Translations under genes and position numbers: made by a program
Source of the DNA: Neodiprion pinetum
Lineage: Eukaryota; Arthropoda; Insecta; Hymenoptera; Diprionidae
Assembly: GCF_021155775.2 (NCBI RefSeq)
Contig: NC_060232.1
Coordinates: 10,638,251 to 10,702,250, forward strand
Length of the DNA stretch: 64,000 nt
Direction of reading: 5' to 3'
Notes under the pieces: generated by a model
Seen by the model: only the letters and a program-made list of their open reading frames with translations
The model's database searches: none
Told to the model about the DNA's origin: nothing
In this document: piece by piece, positions 26,271-40,003 of the stretch
Layout: the number at the start of each line of letters is the position of its first letter
Position numbering within the stretch: position 1 is the first letter of the stretch

Positions 26271-29200
26271 CCTCGATATTAGCCGCACGGGGGTTTGGAT
26301 AGAAAATTAATTTTCACCACGAAATATATGTATAATTCGGTATGTATACATATATATATATACGTATAACGTAAAACGTGATCTGTTCAAAGCAACGCGG
26401 TTGATTTCCACCGTTTCGGAGAAACCGCTGTACCCAATTGAAACTGACGCTCATAGCTGAAACGAAACTCTCTCTCTCGCATTACGGAGGGTAGGAAGAG
26501 GCCGCATAAATGCACCACCTTCGCACCTCGGTGGCAACACGTGAGAGCGAGCCTTGATTAATCAACGTTCGTACGAGGTAATTAATTGCGCGACAAAGTA
26601 GCCGTCGACGTATCAAACAACGAGGCACGCCATTTCCCGAACCATAGAGCGTAACGCGAATGGGTTACGATTCGGGGTGAGAGGGAGAGGGAGAGAAAGA
26701 TAAATTTATTACGCCCTAGCTATGCTTTGGGGAAAACGTTGAAACAAGAACGACTGATGCAATTACAATTTTTCAAACATGCGTGTGAAAATACATAGAC
26801 ATAAGCGAACAACAGACTAAGAGACGACGAAGAATAATACTCTGAATAGAATTATCTTAAAAGTCAAACAATCGGAGAGTCACTTCGGTGAAAATTGTGA
26901 GTAGGTACTAGGTACCGATAAAAGTCCAAAAAATCATCAGTTACAGATGGTGCTAAGAGTACGCAATCGGAACGATCAAGATGAGAGAGAGAGAAAGAGA
27001 GAGAGATGAGAGAATAGGTGAATATAACTAATTCCGCTTGCCTGATACCGCGGGCGAGCAATTTCCCGATTCCCGGTGTGCAGCCGTGATATAATAATCG
27101 CGCAACGGGCGTGACCCAACAGTTGGAATTTGCAAGGCGAGATAGCAATACATATTGCGAGTCTAATTACAAGCCGCGAGTATTGTTGCGGTCTTAACCG
27201 ACTTTGCACCGCTATGCTGAGGGAAGAGGGAACAACGAAAAAGACACGAGAGGGAGTCACGGGTAGAACCGGAAGTGAGATTTAGGCGTAGGATGAATTT
27301 CAAGAGCAGGAATTTGCGGGATGTTTTGCTTCGAAGACATGGAGGGACAAGAGGGAAGGAACCCCAGGCGTGTCTTAATCTCAGTTTTCCCAGAGTGTCA
27401 GCGATGCTGGAATTCTAAATTAGCGACGCGAGCTAATTGACGAACAGAAGTAGGTACGTCGTGACTGATTTCAATCCACGCGCGTATCAACGTAGCATAA
27501 ATTTTACCGTTACCACTTAAATTAGCTTACTGTAACGATAAAAGAAGACCGTTAATTCACCGTCGGAACGACGCAACGAACGAACGTCGCATTAGCGAGT
27601 GAAAATTCACAGTGTGTCAACGATTTCCGTCAGCAGTTTCATCCGTTGAGAATAATTAACACCGACGATTCGTTTGCTCGTCACGGTAAAACCAGTTTCC
27701 GAGGGAGCGGTGGTGGTGAAAAATGATATCTGTCGTTGCAATAATGAGGTATGGTGCGAATACCATCCGACTTGAAAAACGCTTTCGAACTGTTTTAATG
27801 GAAAAATTTTCTGTTACGACGATGATGTTTTTCTCCGAAACATCAGTACTTTGCGAATCGAGTGGTTAAAATCGTTTCAATTTCGAAAGTTGTCAATGAA
27901 TTTACCGCAGCAACGTCTGATGACCTCACATCTTTCCCTAACCTTACCAAGCAGCGACGAAATAACCTGTCCTGATAAAAACATGGCGGTAAAAAATTTA
28001 TTTCGAACGGAACGGTCCTTCGGTAATGTCCCTTTCAAGTCGCGCGTGCCTTACATTCGGTAGGAAACAACCTCCATTGAAATACTCCAAGGGAAACCCA
28101 CGACGTCTGCTTCACAAGACACGTACCTACCTGCTTATGTATCCATACAAATGCATTAGACACGTTTCAAGGAGCGGAACACAAAACCTGTACAGTACCC
28201 GGATCGCGTGATAGATGGTTTACCCTACGTTTCACTCTACGATGCGGTGAATTCGAGTTGAAGCTCCGCAGTCGTTCCGAACCATGTAAGCGAAGGAAAG
28301 GGTTCTATTTAAGGTCTGCATTTCCTGGAAAGGATTCACCACTTCCTCCAGGGTGTTGAGTGCTTCACTACATCAGTCATAATCAGGACGTACAGAGAGG
28401 AACAAATATCAAAAAGTCCAACCGCTGTCACCAAAAACTGCACAGAATGGACTGAAATTTTTTTTCACTACATCTGTTTTTATTCCGTTCGAACGGTATT
28501 CTTCCTTCATTTTCTGCACTATTCAGCAAACTTTCATTCGCGATTTTTATCAAATGTCGATCCGACTACAACTGGTGGAAATAATCCGCTGCGCCAAATC
28601 GCGCAGACTTTTAGCTAGGTGCAACACCGACACCTCAATGTTACTGTATCGATGTCTGGCTTAACGCGGGCGCCTTTGCTAAGAATGGACCAAAGAATCC
28701 ACGTATCTCGGGTAGCAAGATCAACGGAAACGCGAATCCCTCGACGCAGGCAAATCCCAACACTTGCCACGAGATTCGTTGAAACCGGGCGCTTGGAATC
28801 GAACGATTTTCAGTTAAAATCGACGAGTTTCCACGATTCACTCTGAGGTGCGCGAATAATTTGGTTTGGCCAATTTTCGCGGACGCAGAGATCTCAACGG
28901 TTTTCAAAAATTCCATCAACGATTTCAACAAACCGAAAACTAGTTATTGCAACCAGTACCGTTGATGACGAACATTTCAGATTTACAAATCGATTATGAA
29001 GTTCCTATTTTTGGTCCAGACCTTTTTCTCTTCGAGAATCGCATCAGCCTGAGACGTCGGCAAGGGGCGCCAGATTCCCCCGCAGAATATAAAATTTGAA
29101 TTCTCTCGGACGTTTAATATAGATAGGAACAGGACGAAGGTTATACGCGAAAAAATTTGAAAGGACGAGGCAAAGTGAAAGAAAAATATTGGAAAGAGAT

Positions 29201-29275
29201 AACATTAGCCGAGCCAGTCAGGTAGTATTTTGTGTGCCCGAGGAAGAAAAGGTAAGAAAAACATAGACAGACACA

Positions 29276-29294
29276 GGGGGGGGGGGGGGGGGGG
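29276..29294 (+). repeat. Poly-G run, 19 bases
   Basis: Nineteen consecutive G after GACACA. Such runs are rare in AT-rich insect DNA and are prone to polymerase slippage, so the exact length may be a sequencing estimate. Confidence 0.95.
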
Positions 29295-32200
29295 AAAGAT
29301 GGGTCTGGAATATTGGTAACAGTTTGAACTGGAAAATGGCTCCGCCTCCGGCAGTTCTGTCGAAATTCATTGGCGCATCGCTAGATTCGAATCTACCCAA
29401 CGGCACCCACACGTGCGGCGATTTCCCGAAAAGACATCAATTTTTTTTTCCCCTCTCTCTTTTATGAATATGTACGCGTGTATAAAACTGATCCAATTCC
29501 TGCTGCAGGCAAGATAGAAGAGGTGCTATACAATCCGCAGATCGATTCAAGCTATCCGCTTCCTTGACTGCGTACATTCATTTTCCTTTTTACGTTTTTC
29601 CCCAACTTTTTGTCCTCGTGCTTTCATGGCTGCCGACGCGAATGATCGGGCATGAAAGTTTGATAGTTATACAGAATAATACTAGAACTATGTTTGAGTG
29701 TCATTTATGGTAAGGATAATAGACAAGTTTATCTTTCTCATTTCGTGAGTGGAAGTCCAGTGCCGATCAATGGAGGCGTTTCAGCTCCCGTCGCAAGCCA
29801 TTACTGCAGGATGGATTGTCTTTATTTGCGACGAAGGAGTTATTAAGAGAACCAGTTCGAACGAACTTTGACAAATGGACGAAATATAGACTCGCTCTCC
29901 CGACAATTATACTTTCTTGAAAATATTACTTTTATACTGGCAAGGCAAATCGACGGTTCAAATCAAGGTTTAGGTTTCGTGATCAATTGATGGAACTGAT
30001 TTTTATTTTTTTTTTTTTTTTTTGAAAAAAGACTATTGTCCTAACAGACCAAGTTTTCGTACGAACGCTTTGTGGCAAAGATATTTTCGTTTCAATGGAC
30101 AAGTTTCCGAGTGAATTGTGTTTTTTAGAAACACTTTTGTATTTAGCCGTCGTTCATTGTCAGTTATGAATGAACTAAACCGAGTTTCCAGCAAATCTGA
30201 ACGTTCGCTTACACAATCAATTTTCTTTTGTTCGTTGTCTGAACAGTTAAAATTTTCTTCAAAATATTTACCACGTAAGTGTAGAAGTAAAAAATTATTT
30301 ATGAAAGAAGCATATTTTGCCCATTCGTCAGACTTACCTCTTAACCGTGACAAACGAATATGTACCGTGTTACGATAGTTTGAGTAGTTTCTCGCGTGTC
30401 AGGTGAAAAAACGAAAGACCAAGAAAAAAAAAAAAAAGAAAGAAAAAAAGAAAAAAAAATAACAAATAAAAAGAAACAAAGTGGAATAAAAAGAGAGAAA
30501 AATAAAGTGTGTCCGAGAACGCCCACGCTCGACATGGTTAAATACCCTACTAAATTATGGCAAGGCTCCGAGCGTCGTGTACGTCCACGTCTTGACAGAA
30601 GCGACAAGGAAACACGACGAAACAACAATCTGCACGATAATCCGAGTGATGAATCACGCGGAATGTATACCCGACGCCTTTTTCATCAGCACATTCAATC
30701 AGAATAGAGCAAAGAAAAGAGACCGAGTTTCCAATAAAGAAGAACGTACTGTCCAGGTACTTACGCTCTGTTCCGTGCCTCGGGGAAAGAGATGAAACTA
30801 CATATTTACAAATTTGCATCTCGTTTGCAGTGTTCGACGTCACTTACCTGAAACAAACAAAAAGCGACAAGTTGTTCAATATGCTTGGCGATGGTATTTC
30901 GAGGAGGGCGGTAATGACTGATTGAAAAAAAAAAAAAAAACACAAAAATCGTTGGGCCGCAAAAGTCTGATTCTCGCGGAACGATTCTCGGTGTCAAGTG
31001 GATTGACGAATCTACACTCCCCGGTAGTTTATTGACTTTTCAAGTTAGCAATTTTGTGTAGTCCAATTAGGAGTCGTCCCCCGGTGACTTAAAGGGTGAA
31101 AGAGCTCGGCGTCGTTGGTAATGAACGTTGATGCGTACAAACTGCTGAAGGAGGAAATAGTTTAGGATTTAGTGAGGGAAAACTCTTCGTTCTCGGGGTG
31201 TCTCGTAAACTTGCGGGAATCGCCTTGGGAGTAGTTGGCAATAGCGCGAATTTCGCACGGCTAAAACATCTCTCATTAATTAAGGAAAGTCCCATATACC
31301 CGCCGTCTGGTTTAACGGTTAACAAACAATGCTGCAGTTTAACTCGCTTTAATGATTTACGGGATAAATTTCACCCACAAATCTGCACCAAGCGGACGGA
31401 AGTCGAGGGTTTAGTGAGAGTCAAAGCCGTGCTCGAGAATGGATCCGTAAGAGAATCCAAAGTCCGAAACCCTCTGACCCGGCCTCAACGATAAGCCAAA
31501 CACCCCGAACTCCCTCTTCTCGCACCGATCTGCAACGATAAGTCGTACAACGCGTCACGCAAGCCGAGCCAAGTGGTATAAGTTGACCGCGAAAAATTTT
31601 TATACGCCTCGATTAAGAATCCAATGTTTTATCCTGAAGACGGAAGAGGCGAAGAAAATCAGCAGCGACCAATCCGAGAATCGATGTCTCACTTTGGCTA
31701 GTCGAATCAGAAATTATCTGAAATTTGAACTGATGCGCTTGTTTCGGTTCACTGAAATACTGTGAATTTCTGGCAGTTACTCAGCAGTCGCTTTGAAAGC
31801 TAGTTTATACAAGTTCTGAACTTATTTAGAGGAGACTAAGTGGAACACAATTGACCGGATGAACCGGGGGACAATGGTGCCACGTGGTTCCGTGTGAATA
31901 GTTGAACATTGCTAAATTATACGTGGACGTACAACAGGATCCATTAAAGGGATTGCTTCGTGTTTGTTTTGTGCAATTTTTAATGAGTCGTAAAACGAGT
32001 ACGCTTGTAATACAGCCATTATCTGCCGTTGCAAAGTATTTTCACGAAACATCTCGTTTCCATCAACATTTTTCAACGCGTGAGAAGTTTCAACTTTTGT
32101 ATGATTCGCGAAACTTTGTCTCGACTGAAACTGGTTGATCACAGAGTATCTCAGAATTTGCTGCTATCCTGTCCGGTAGCTTATAAAACCGGCTGGTAAA

Positions 32201-32316
32201 TCTCTCAAGTGACGATATAACTTTTCTTTAACCAATATCAACCAATGATAGCACGCAAGATCGGGAGTGGTAAAAATTGGAAAACGAACAAATCACAGTA
32301 GCTTATACTTTGCAAT

Positions 32317-32342
32317 AAAAAAAAAAAAAAAAAAAAAAAAAA
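32317..32342 (+). repeat. Poly-A run, 26 bases
   Basis: Preceded by TTTGCAATA, so the run starts with an AATAAA-like join. It may be the tail of an old retroposed sequence on the plus strand, but I see no recognisable body upstream. Confidence 0.95.
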
Positions 32343-35300
32343 GAAGATAGGAACGAAAAATTTTAATTTCTAAGTTAATTATCAGACATTGATGAAAAAC
32401 ATAAAAAGATGTGCCAATTTGAATTATCTTACAAGTGAAAACCAATTTTAAATATACCTGCATAAAAGCGACGGAGTGATTTTTCCACTCCCTGCAAGTT
32501 CATGCGCTGTGTGACTTCAACAAGAGAAACGATTCTTCCGCCTCTGTCTCGTCTAGCTATATTTGTAACGAGCTTAACAGCGCGGTATCAAACGTGAGCA
32601 CGAGTTGCCTTCGCGAGCTGTTGCTCTTCGCCACAACAAAGTTTCCCCCTAAATTGTCCGCCTCGTGGCGGAATAACAAGAAGTGGAAACCCGCGGTCGC
32701 TTTGACCAGGGTTACAAATTCCCCATGGCAGGTTTGCCCCGTACATTCATCAGTAATTGTCTTCCTTCGCGTGACGCCAAACACGTGTAGCGAGACGGGA
32801 AGCGAAAAAATATAAATCGTAACTGCCAAGGTGATTGGAACCTTCCACTTGAGCGTAATTGTCGTCGAAGTGAATTTCGATGACCGAAATCTATACCGGT
32901 GAAGATTCCAGACGTGAATTTTTCTTTCTTTCTTTCTTTTTTTCGTCGTAATTTGAGTAACAGATCAACGAGATGGACGGAGGAGAGGCGAAGAGGGAAC
33001 CGAGTCCGGCGTTCGAGGAAAAACGTGATAAATCAGTGGGTGTTCGGTCGAGTCCCGGAAGCCACCTGACGCAAGACAGTCGAGAATATTTTCTTTTCCC
33101 ATAGCATGAGAGGGAAAGAAAACGAAAACGACGATTCGATATATCGTTTAAAGGTGTATCACACGTACAGTCAAGTGGAACAGATGTAAAGACAGCGACA
33201 TCGTCATCGCTCGCAATGATTTCGTTGATCATGTTTATCCGATCCACTAAGAAGCCAACCAGAAAATACGAGTTTGTTGATTTACAGAAAATTCATTTAC
33301 GATCAAAACGAGCCCTGGTTCATTAAAATTGTTCAAACGATACCATTTTTTCATTGTCTAAATGATTCAATACTGAGATCTCTTCAAGAGTTCTGCTGTT
33401 GTAGATGAATTTCACGGTTAAAAAAATGAAGCAAAAAGGAAGCAAAATTCACTTCCAACGAAATATCGTTTCAAGTAAATTGAACTCGATCGACTTCAGT
33501 TGCACTTTCAACCTTGGTCACGCGATATTTCTGTCTCTACAGTTCTTTGACCAGACTGTACGTTTGGTACATCCTTTCGTGGACCTCTATCAGTCAGTGC
33601 CGAGAATTAATTGATTGAACGAAAAAGCGATGATAAGCTTACAGTTCTCGGGCAGTATGACACACGATGTTGGCGTCAAATAATAACAACAATTTCTAAA
33701 ACACGTCAGTTACATACGCGAACATTGTGTTTTGGGGGTAAAAAGGGTAAGCAAAAAAAAAATTTGTACGTCGGTTACAGGTTCGCAAAGTTTGGCGAGG
33801 TTCGGACGAGGTACAACAAATTTTAGTCACCTAACCAGACAAGTGTAACCTACACCCTTAGTCGGTGGTGAGCGAACTCTACCTAATTTATCAACGTCCC
33901 GCATGCAGGCAATTTAACAGACGGATGCCCGGTGATACGTCATACTTTTTGGCAACTACAGTACCTGCGTTGTCCGAAGTTATCCTCAAAATGGACCGTC
34001 TAAAATAGCTTGGCATCGTTAAATGACATTTCTAGATTTTGGTTATTTAGGTCAACGATTGGCCATTCGTCAACATTCCCTGTGTATCTACTTACGGAAT
34101 GTTTTTAATGGTTCGTAATGTTGTTTTATCGTGAAAATGAGTGTCCGAATATTGATGATTCGATCGCTCAGAGACAAACACTGCGGTGATGTGACGAGAG
34201 ATCTTCTAGATCACGACGTGATTTTTAAATCATATTGTTCCCGGATTCAGGTTGGAGTTAAAATTCGAAACGTTAATGCGTGACGATGCATTTTTAGGAA
34301 AAATTGTCGTTTCGCAATTCTAGGGTTGTCTGGCTTCTAACTTCGACACTTCGGTAATTCTAAATTTGCAAAAATCTGATTGTTCTCAATGTGTTCTCGC
34401 TTTGGGGTGACCAATTTTACCCTCGCGATTCAGACGATACTTATTCGTCGACATTTCCGCTGTTCCAGTGAAATGGCCTATTCCTCCAAAAGAGTTTAGA
34501 AAAAAATAAACAGTTTCAAGTTAAATCCTGGGTGCCTAGAACCTAGAATACGTTTGGAGTATAAACCAAGTTGAGTGACTCAGTTTGAAAAAAGTCTTCC
34601 CAGGACAATAAAAACTTGGAGTAACACTTGGAGCTATCAAAGTATTCGAAAGATTTTCGTACGAAATACATTGACTTTCCGTAACACTCACGGATATTCG
34701 ATGAAAATACTCTATCCGTAATTATTTCTTCAGTAATCAATATTTCAAGAAAGTTTTCCTCAAATCTTTTACGTTTATGAATAATGACAACGGAAAGAAA
34801 TTCGTTTTATGGGAATGATACTGAGAAATGATGAGCTTCTGCGTCTGTTGTAATAATTAATTTCCTCCGTGTCTTTTTTTTTTCTTCTTCCGTTACCTTT
34901 TTTATTTAATTTTATTGAGCCATCGTTTTCTTCGAATTATAATTACAATGCGCAATTTTTCTCAGCAGTACAGAGAATCAGGAAGTCGTAAGACTGCAAT
35001 AGATAAAAAACAAAAACAAAATAGTGCTGTTTTGTATTTTTCATGAAAACTCGATATAAATAATTCCGACAGGCGTGAAAACGCAGTTGTTATGCATTCG
35101 TGGGATAATTGAAGAGTGAGTTGGCGTCGATTGTTTTTTACACTGACGAGTGTTTTACAGCGAAATTATCAAGGCGACATCATCCGGGCTAAGCCGGAAA
35201 ATATTTGCATATTTATTACTAGCCTCTCCTCGTCAGCAAACGTGATCAACTCGACCTTCGTTGTCGACCCTTTTCATATCCCTCCGCCTCCTTTTTACTC

Positions 35301-38081
35301 TGCGCTTTCTTACGATTAGCATTCTAATTGATATATGCACGCGTTTTAATTGCTCGTTATACTGGCCACCTCCGACTTTCGCATTTTTCAAATATCGCTA
35401 TAACAGGGTGGAGACAAGTAGTTGAAAATATGGTACAGCTGAAGAATCTGAATATCTTCCGTGCTTTGTTCGTTCCGAATGCAGAATGCTCTGAAAATAC
35501 TTATCGGGCAAAGTTATTCTACGGGACAATTTATCGAAAATCTCAATTTCAGCGCGCTGATAGTTCGTTACATTAAAATTCGTGTCTCGAAAATTTCTGA
35601 TTATCGACCAGTCGCCTTTTTATCTTTTGGGATTTCAACCTCGACCCGAAGATTTCTTTAAACAAGAGCGAAGCTGACTGGGCGGATGTTGCATCAGGTC
35701 TGAGATCCGAGTCTGCACAGTTTCTTATTTTTATTACATCGGCGAACGGCTCGGGGTCTGATGAGTTTCATTTTATTTGTTTTCGTCCAATAAGCCAGAG
35801 ACAGAAGCAAGCTAAGCATACTTACTTTTCCTTCCCACTCTCCGGGGGTTGATTTCACGCGAGTCGAAACTCGAAGGACAAGGAATTCGTGAAAAATTAG
35901 TCCTTTCAAAAAACCCGGCAGCATCCCGTCGCGATTAGCAATAATTTGAAATCTCAGCTTTCGCGAGCTTCGGGTTCGTTTAACGAAGTACGTCGTTCCC
36001 AACGACCCTTACACGCCCCGTAAACAAGGGTGGTACGAACGGCCAAGAATATGGCCGTTTCGAGTTGCTGAACGGTCCTAAATCTCCCACCCCCGAGGAA
36101 TTCCGTTCCTGTTTCTGGTCAAGATCTAAATTCCCTGGGGTGGACCGGTCTCGAGAGCACGGGAAGCGGACGCGAGGTTGAAATTTGCATTTCCTTCGCC
36201 ACGCGCCCTTTAACAAGCCGATTACATTAATGCGTTTGCCGGTCTCACCGTGCCCCGAGAGATCGCGTACAACGGCCGACATCGCTTCCGATTTGCATAA
36301 ACGTATCACATCGTATAATACAAGCTTTCGCACATGCATACCTGAGGTATAAACGCCGGCGTAAAGGCGCAATGCATATTTCGATACGGAGTTCAGGCTT
36401 TTATTACTCCGTGTTCGAGTCACGGAGGCCGATCCTCCGTTCTCAAAATACCCCTTCGACTTCAATTTATTATCTTCGATTCAATTTATCTTCATTCAGT
36501 TACCGACTTGGCTGGTAATGATTTATCCAACGAGCGTTCGAATTCTGTCCATTAATCACTCCCGATTTTCAACAAACCGATTCGTTTTTTTCAACAACTT
36601 GATCAAATCAGCGCACAGATGAATTTATAGAGTTTTGATTCATCGTTGGAACAATTTCGGTAAAAATAACGATACTGCCAAGTTTTTCTTCGTTCTATCC
36701 GTACCAAAGTCAAACATGTTGCGACTGTTTAATTACGCGTATCGAGTTTTTGATCGATTTCTCATCCATTGCTTGATCAAATAAAATTCACGATACGATT
36801 GTTACCGTATTTTCCGATTTTACTCTTTCGATTCAATAGTACGTTCAAATATTTAATTGCCTTAAAAAAAAAAAACGGAGGGGGGATTAAATAACTGCAG
36901 GCTGTTACGATGCGAAATGAGAAAAACGGTCACCCCCAAAAGCCAACAGCTGCTGACGCCAGCGACGAGAATATTAAAACTGACCATAAAATTATCACGC
37001 CATGACTTAATTCTTGAACAAAGATCCTTTAATTACTCCTTAACTCAGAACCAGAGTAATTTGTAAGTGATTATATATGTATATACGTAAATTGATTACC
37101 CGATAAAGAAATTGACGAAATAAAAAGTTATTGCGAAAGATTATTTGAATTGAAGGATAAAAAAAAATAAAAAGCGAAATAAAAAAATCATTTAAAAAAG
37201 TAACCGACTTAATACCACCCGCACAGAAACCGCCAACGCTGATTAAGACGTACGTAGTAGATAGCATAGGAACAAGATATAGAACATACCAGGAACAAAA
37301 TTTTGAATATTTCACATCGCAAATTAAATACTGGACAGAAAACTTTCAAACTTATGATCATTAGCTGCTTCAATCAGCTGCATAATAAATTACAAAACAA
37401 TCCTAGGTCCCGAACCCCGATTGAAGAAACTGTTGAAAATTTTGGAAACAGGACAAGATTGCAAAGAAGTCTGAAGCTGGTATATTGATATCCAAATGAG
37501 AAAAGTAACTCCCAATCGAAACCTTTACAATGAAAACAAAATTATTGTACAACCTACTTTAACACATGTTTATTTTTCGTTAAAATTCCAACTATTATAT
37601 CGAAAACATGAAATATTCAACATAAGTATATATATATATATATATTAGTCTTTTAATATCTTGTTAATTACTGCACTATAAGCAATTAATACATAAGTAA
37701 ATAAATTTTAACACTTTTTAGAGTGAGTATATCGTAATACAAAGGTATTTTCCGAAGCTTTGTTGCCAAAATTTCACACGTATAAACTTTGGCAAAAGCA
37801 CTCTTCGATAGGCAAGAATTGATTCAAAAAGTTAAATCTTTACACTCTCGTTTCGCCTCTTTATTTTCAACCTCAAGTGAATTTAGTACCCGGCTAAAAG
37901 TGAATCATTGCACGTCGGGTTTTCGTTTGTTCGGCGCGTCTGTTTTATCGTCGTTTAGTATGGGATCGGTTCGACAAAAAGGTATCCGACAAATGTTAAA
38001 CTTACGTTAAAAAGGTAGGTTCCTGTTTCTTGTTTCTCCTATTATCGTGCTTTTTTTCTTTCGCGTTGCTTTTTTTACTTC

Positions 38082-38103
38082 TACACACACACACACACAC
38101 ACA
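38082..38103 (+). repeat. (CA)n microsatellite
   Basis: About eleven CA units, running into ATATACATATATGTATA. Confidence 0.95.
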
Positions 38104-38412
38104 TATACATATATGTATAAGTGTATGAGTCAACCTCGTACTTAAATCTGTGCCGGGATTCCTTGACTGGGTTTCGAGTTCGGTCAGCAGCTCGATGCCG
38201 CCGACCGATGGAACTTTGGCAAAACAACGTATCGGATACTCTCATCCTCGACGATTCGCAAGAAATCTAACAATGCCGACTCGCAAGACTCTCCGCCACG
38301 CCACTCCGATAATTATCTCTTAGTTTCGGGCTTTAATAGACGCCCGGTATTCCGGATTGGCTTTAATGACACCGTTTACCGAATTTATATACACACACAC
38401 CCATATGTATAT

Positions 38413-38418
<6 letters not shown>

Positions 38419-38449
<31 letters not shown>
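38419..38449 (+). repeat. (TA)n microsatellite
   Basis: About fifteen TA units next to short CA runs (38391-38400). Confidence 0.95.
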
Positions 38450-38451
<2 letters not shown>

Positions 38452-39164
38452 CAGCCGATCGTATATAGCGCATGAGAATTCTCATTTCGACCTACAGTCG
38501 AGCGTATATTTTCCAAGCCGCATTTAAAGTCGGTGTGGCTATTCTTACAGACGACTAGTACCTCCAAGGTGCGCCGCTGCAGAGACCAAGTCAAGATAAA
38601 TGACCGAGCCAATTTTTTTGCACCTACCAAACTGGATTAAGAGGGCCGCGGAGTATGTGGGGAACCGTGAAAAATGTGAAAATTGCAGACGCTCGGGTCA
38701 CGATCTGATTATTTCCTGAAAAATAGCTATTTTTTATTTTATCCCCGACTCGACCGTAATGTTCAGATTTTTTTACCTTGACAGCGGGTCGAAAGTGGCA
38801 TATTATTACTTGTTCACATTTTTTCCTCATCTGTGGGAAAAAAGAAGTAGCGTTTTTCTACCGCAAATTCGAATTAACGGGAAACGAGATTAAAAATCAA
38901 ACAAGAATAAAAATCTCTTATTCTCAATAAAATTCTCTCGTAGATTAATGATTTGCACACCCGCATCTCATTTATTAGACGGCATTGCCGTCTTACGGGC
39001 TTCTCATCGGAAGCAAAGGATTGAAAAGGGTAAACATAAACATCTACACACTACAGTCTCCTTACATCGTGCATGCAGAGAAGAAATTCTTACTCATACA
39101 AATCGGGCACATGAAAACAAATTTGAACTCACTGGTTATGAGAGAAATTAATGACAACAAAGTC

Positions 39165-39251
39165 AGGGCGGCTAGGTGGTCTAGTGGAGTAAGTCTCCGG
39201 TAAAGCATCGCTAGATTCCAGGTTCGATTCCTGGCTCCGTCGTTAATTTTT
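39165..39251 (+). repeat. tRNA-like Pol III promoter unit (SINE head or tRNA pseudogene)
   Basis: Contains a good A box (TGGTCTAGTGG, 39177-39187) and a perfect B box (GGTTCGATTCC, 39221-39231) inside a perfect five-pair T arm (CCAGG/CCTGG). The 3' acceptor strand CTCCGTCG pairs with only about five of seven bases at the 5' side, and I cannot fold a proper anticodon stem or D stem. A TTTTT run follows at 39247-39251 and could terminate Pol III. The best reading is a tRNA-derived SINE head or a decayed tRNA; it is not a working tRNA. No anticodon is assigned. Confidence 0.6.
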
Positions 39252-39400
39252 CAAATTCACCAGTTGTTCAAATTTACATATTCTCAAGAATAAAAATCTT
39301 CGTCGAATGTAAAATGAGCGAAATTTTTTTTTTACCGTACAACCATCAATTAGACAGTTTTTCCCCCCGCTCTATTTCTCATCCCGTTCTCTTCACCGAG

Positions 39401-39758
39401 AAAAATTTCATTTGTTACAGTAACTACAAAAATTCAGCAAAACAGGTATCGTTAAAAAAAACTCTTTGAATATTGTTGAAATTACGAAAAACGAGGTTTA
39501 CTCTACTTTTTTAGTTAGATAAGGCTTTAACATCAATTTATCGTTGCAAAAGCATCAAATTTTCGCAACAGTTACAAGAAAATATAGCAACAGTGATCGT
39601 AATGAGAAGGAAGAGTAACGGATACTAGACTTTCCGGTAACAGATACCAAACTAATTTTCATTTTGTACCTCGAACAACATTTTTCGACTGTGGTAAAAA
39701 ATGGAAATAGTCAAGGACCGAGCGGTAACCGGAACTAAAAACTTCTCTCAGTGTTTCA
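39401..39758 (+). mobile_element. Dispersed repeat family 1, near-complete copy B
   Basis: This is the opposite-orientation partner of the copy at 12,201-12,621. It starts CACCGAGAAAAATTTCATTT and ends AACTTCTCTCAGTG, so the terminal CACTGAG is present in inverted form at the right end. It lacks about 68 internal bases found in copy A, with a GGT shared at the junction. Starting with CACTG recalls the CMC (EnSpm-like) group, but that is weak evidence and no clear target duplication is seen. Confidence 0.8.
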
Positions 39759-40003
39759 CGCACAATAATCTAACTCGGCAACGTTATCCACGTTTGCGAA
39801 AGGAGAATGGATCCAGAATGCAAAACAGATATTTGAAATTCCATTGCTGACACGGCCGCTAAGGAGCACCGATAAGTACCTGGAGGGCTGTAGCCTAAAG
39901 TCCTCTCGACTTCCGACCATAAGTATAACGAGACTTTTCCGCGTGGCTCGCCTCGGGAAAGTCTCATGAGTCCAATGATTAAGCGACGAACGATGATTTT
40001 CAA

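Larger units (their letters stand above)
22760..29275. other. No recognisable gene
   Basis: Microsatellites and homopolymers as listed. GC-richer patches lie at about 24,880-25,200, 26,440-26,700 and 27,020-27,740. A plus-strand frame at 25,847-26,209 (ATG, 120 codons) begins MDVHEDPPRRVTND but passes through a long K/N run and is not credible without support. Confidence 0.45.
29295..39164. other. No recognisable gene; possible regulatory patches
   Basis: AT-rich, with A/T homopolymers and the repeats listed. 31,060-31,560 and 35,980-36,470 are GC-richer. The second holds two exact octamers ATTTGCAT (36,183 and 36,291). It also has a 161-codon minus-strand open frame with no protein-like pattern, which I attribute to low stop density. 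Confidence 0.45.

Noticed and set aside
35980..36465. 161-codon minus-strand open frame
   Set aside because: No recognisable domain, no splice context, and GC-richer composition explains the missing stops. More likely regulatory DNA.
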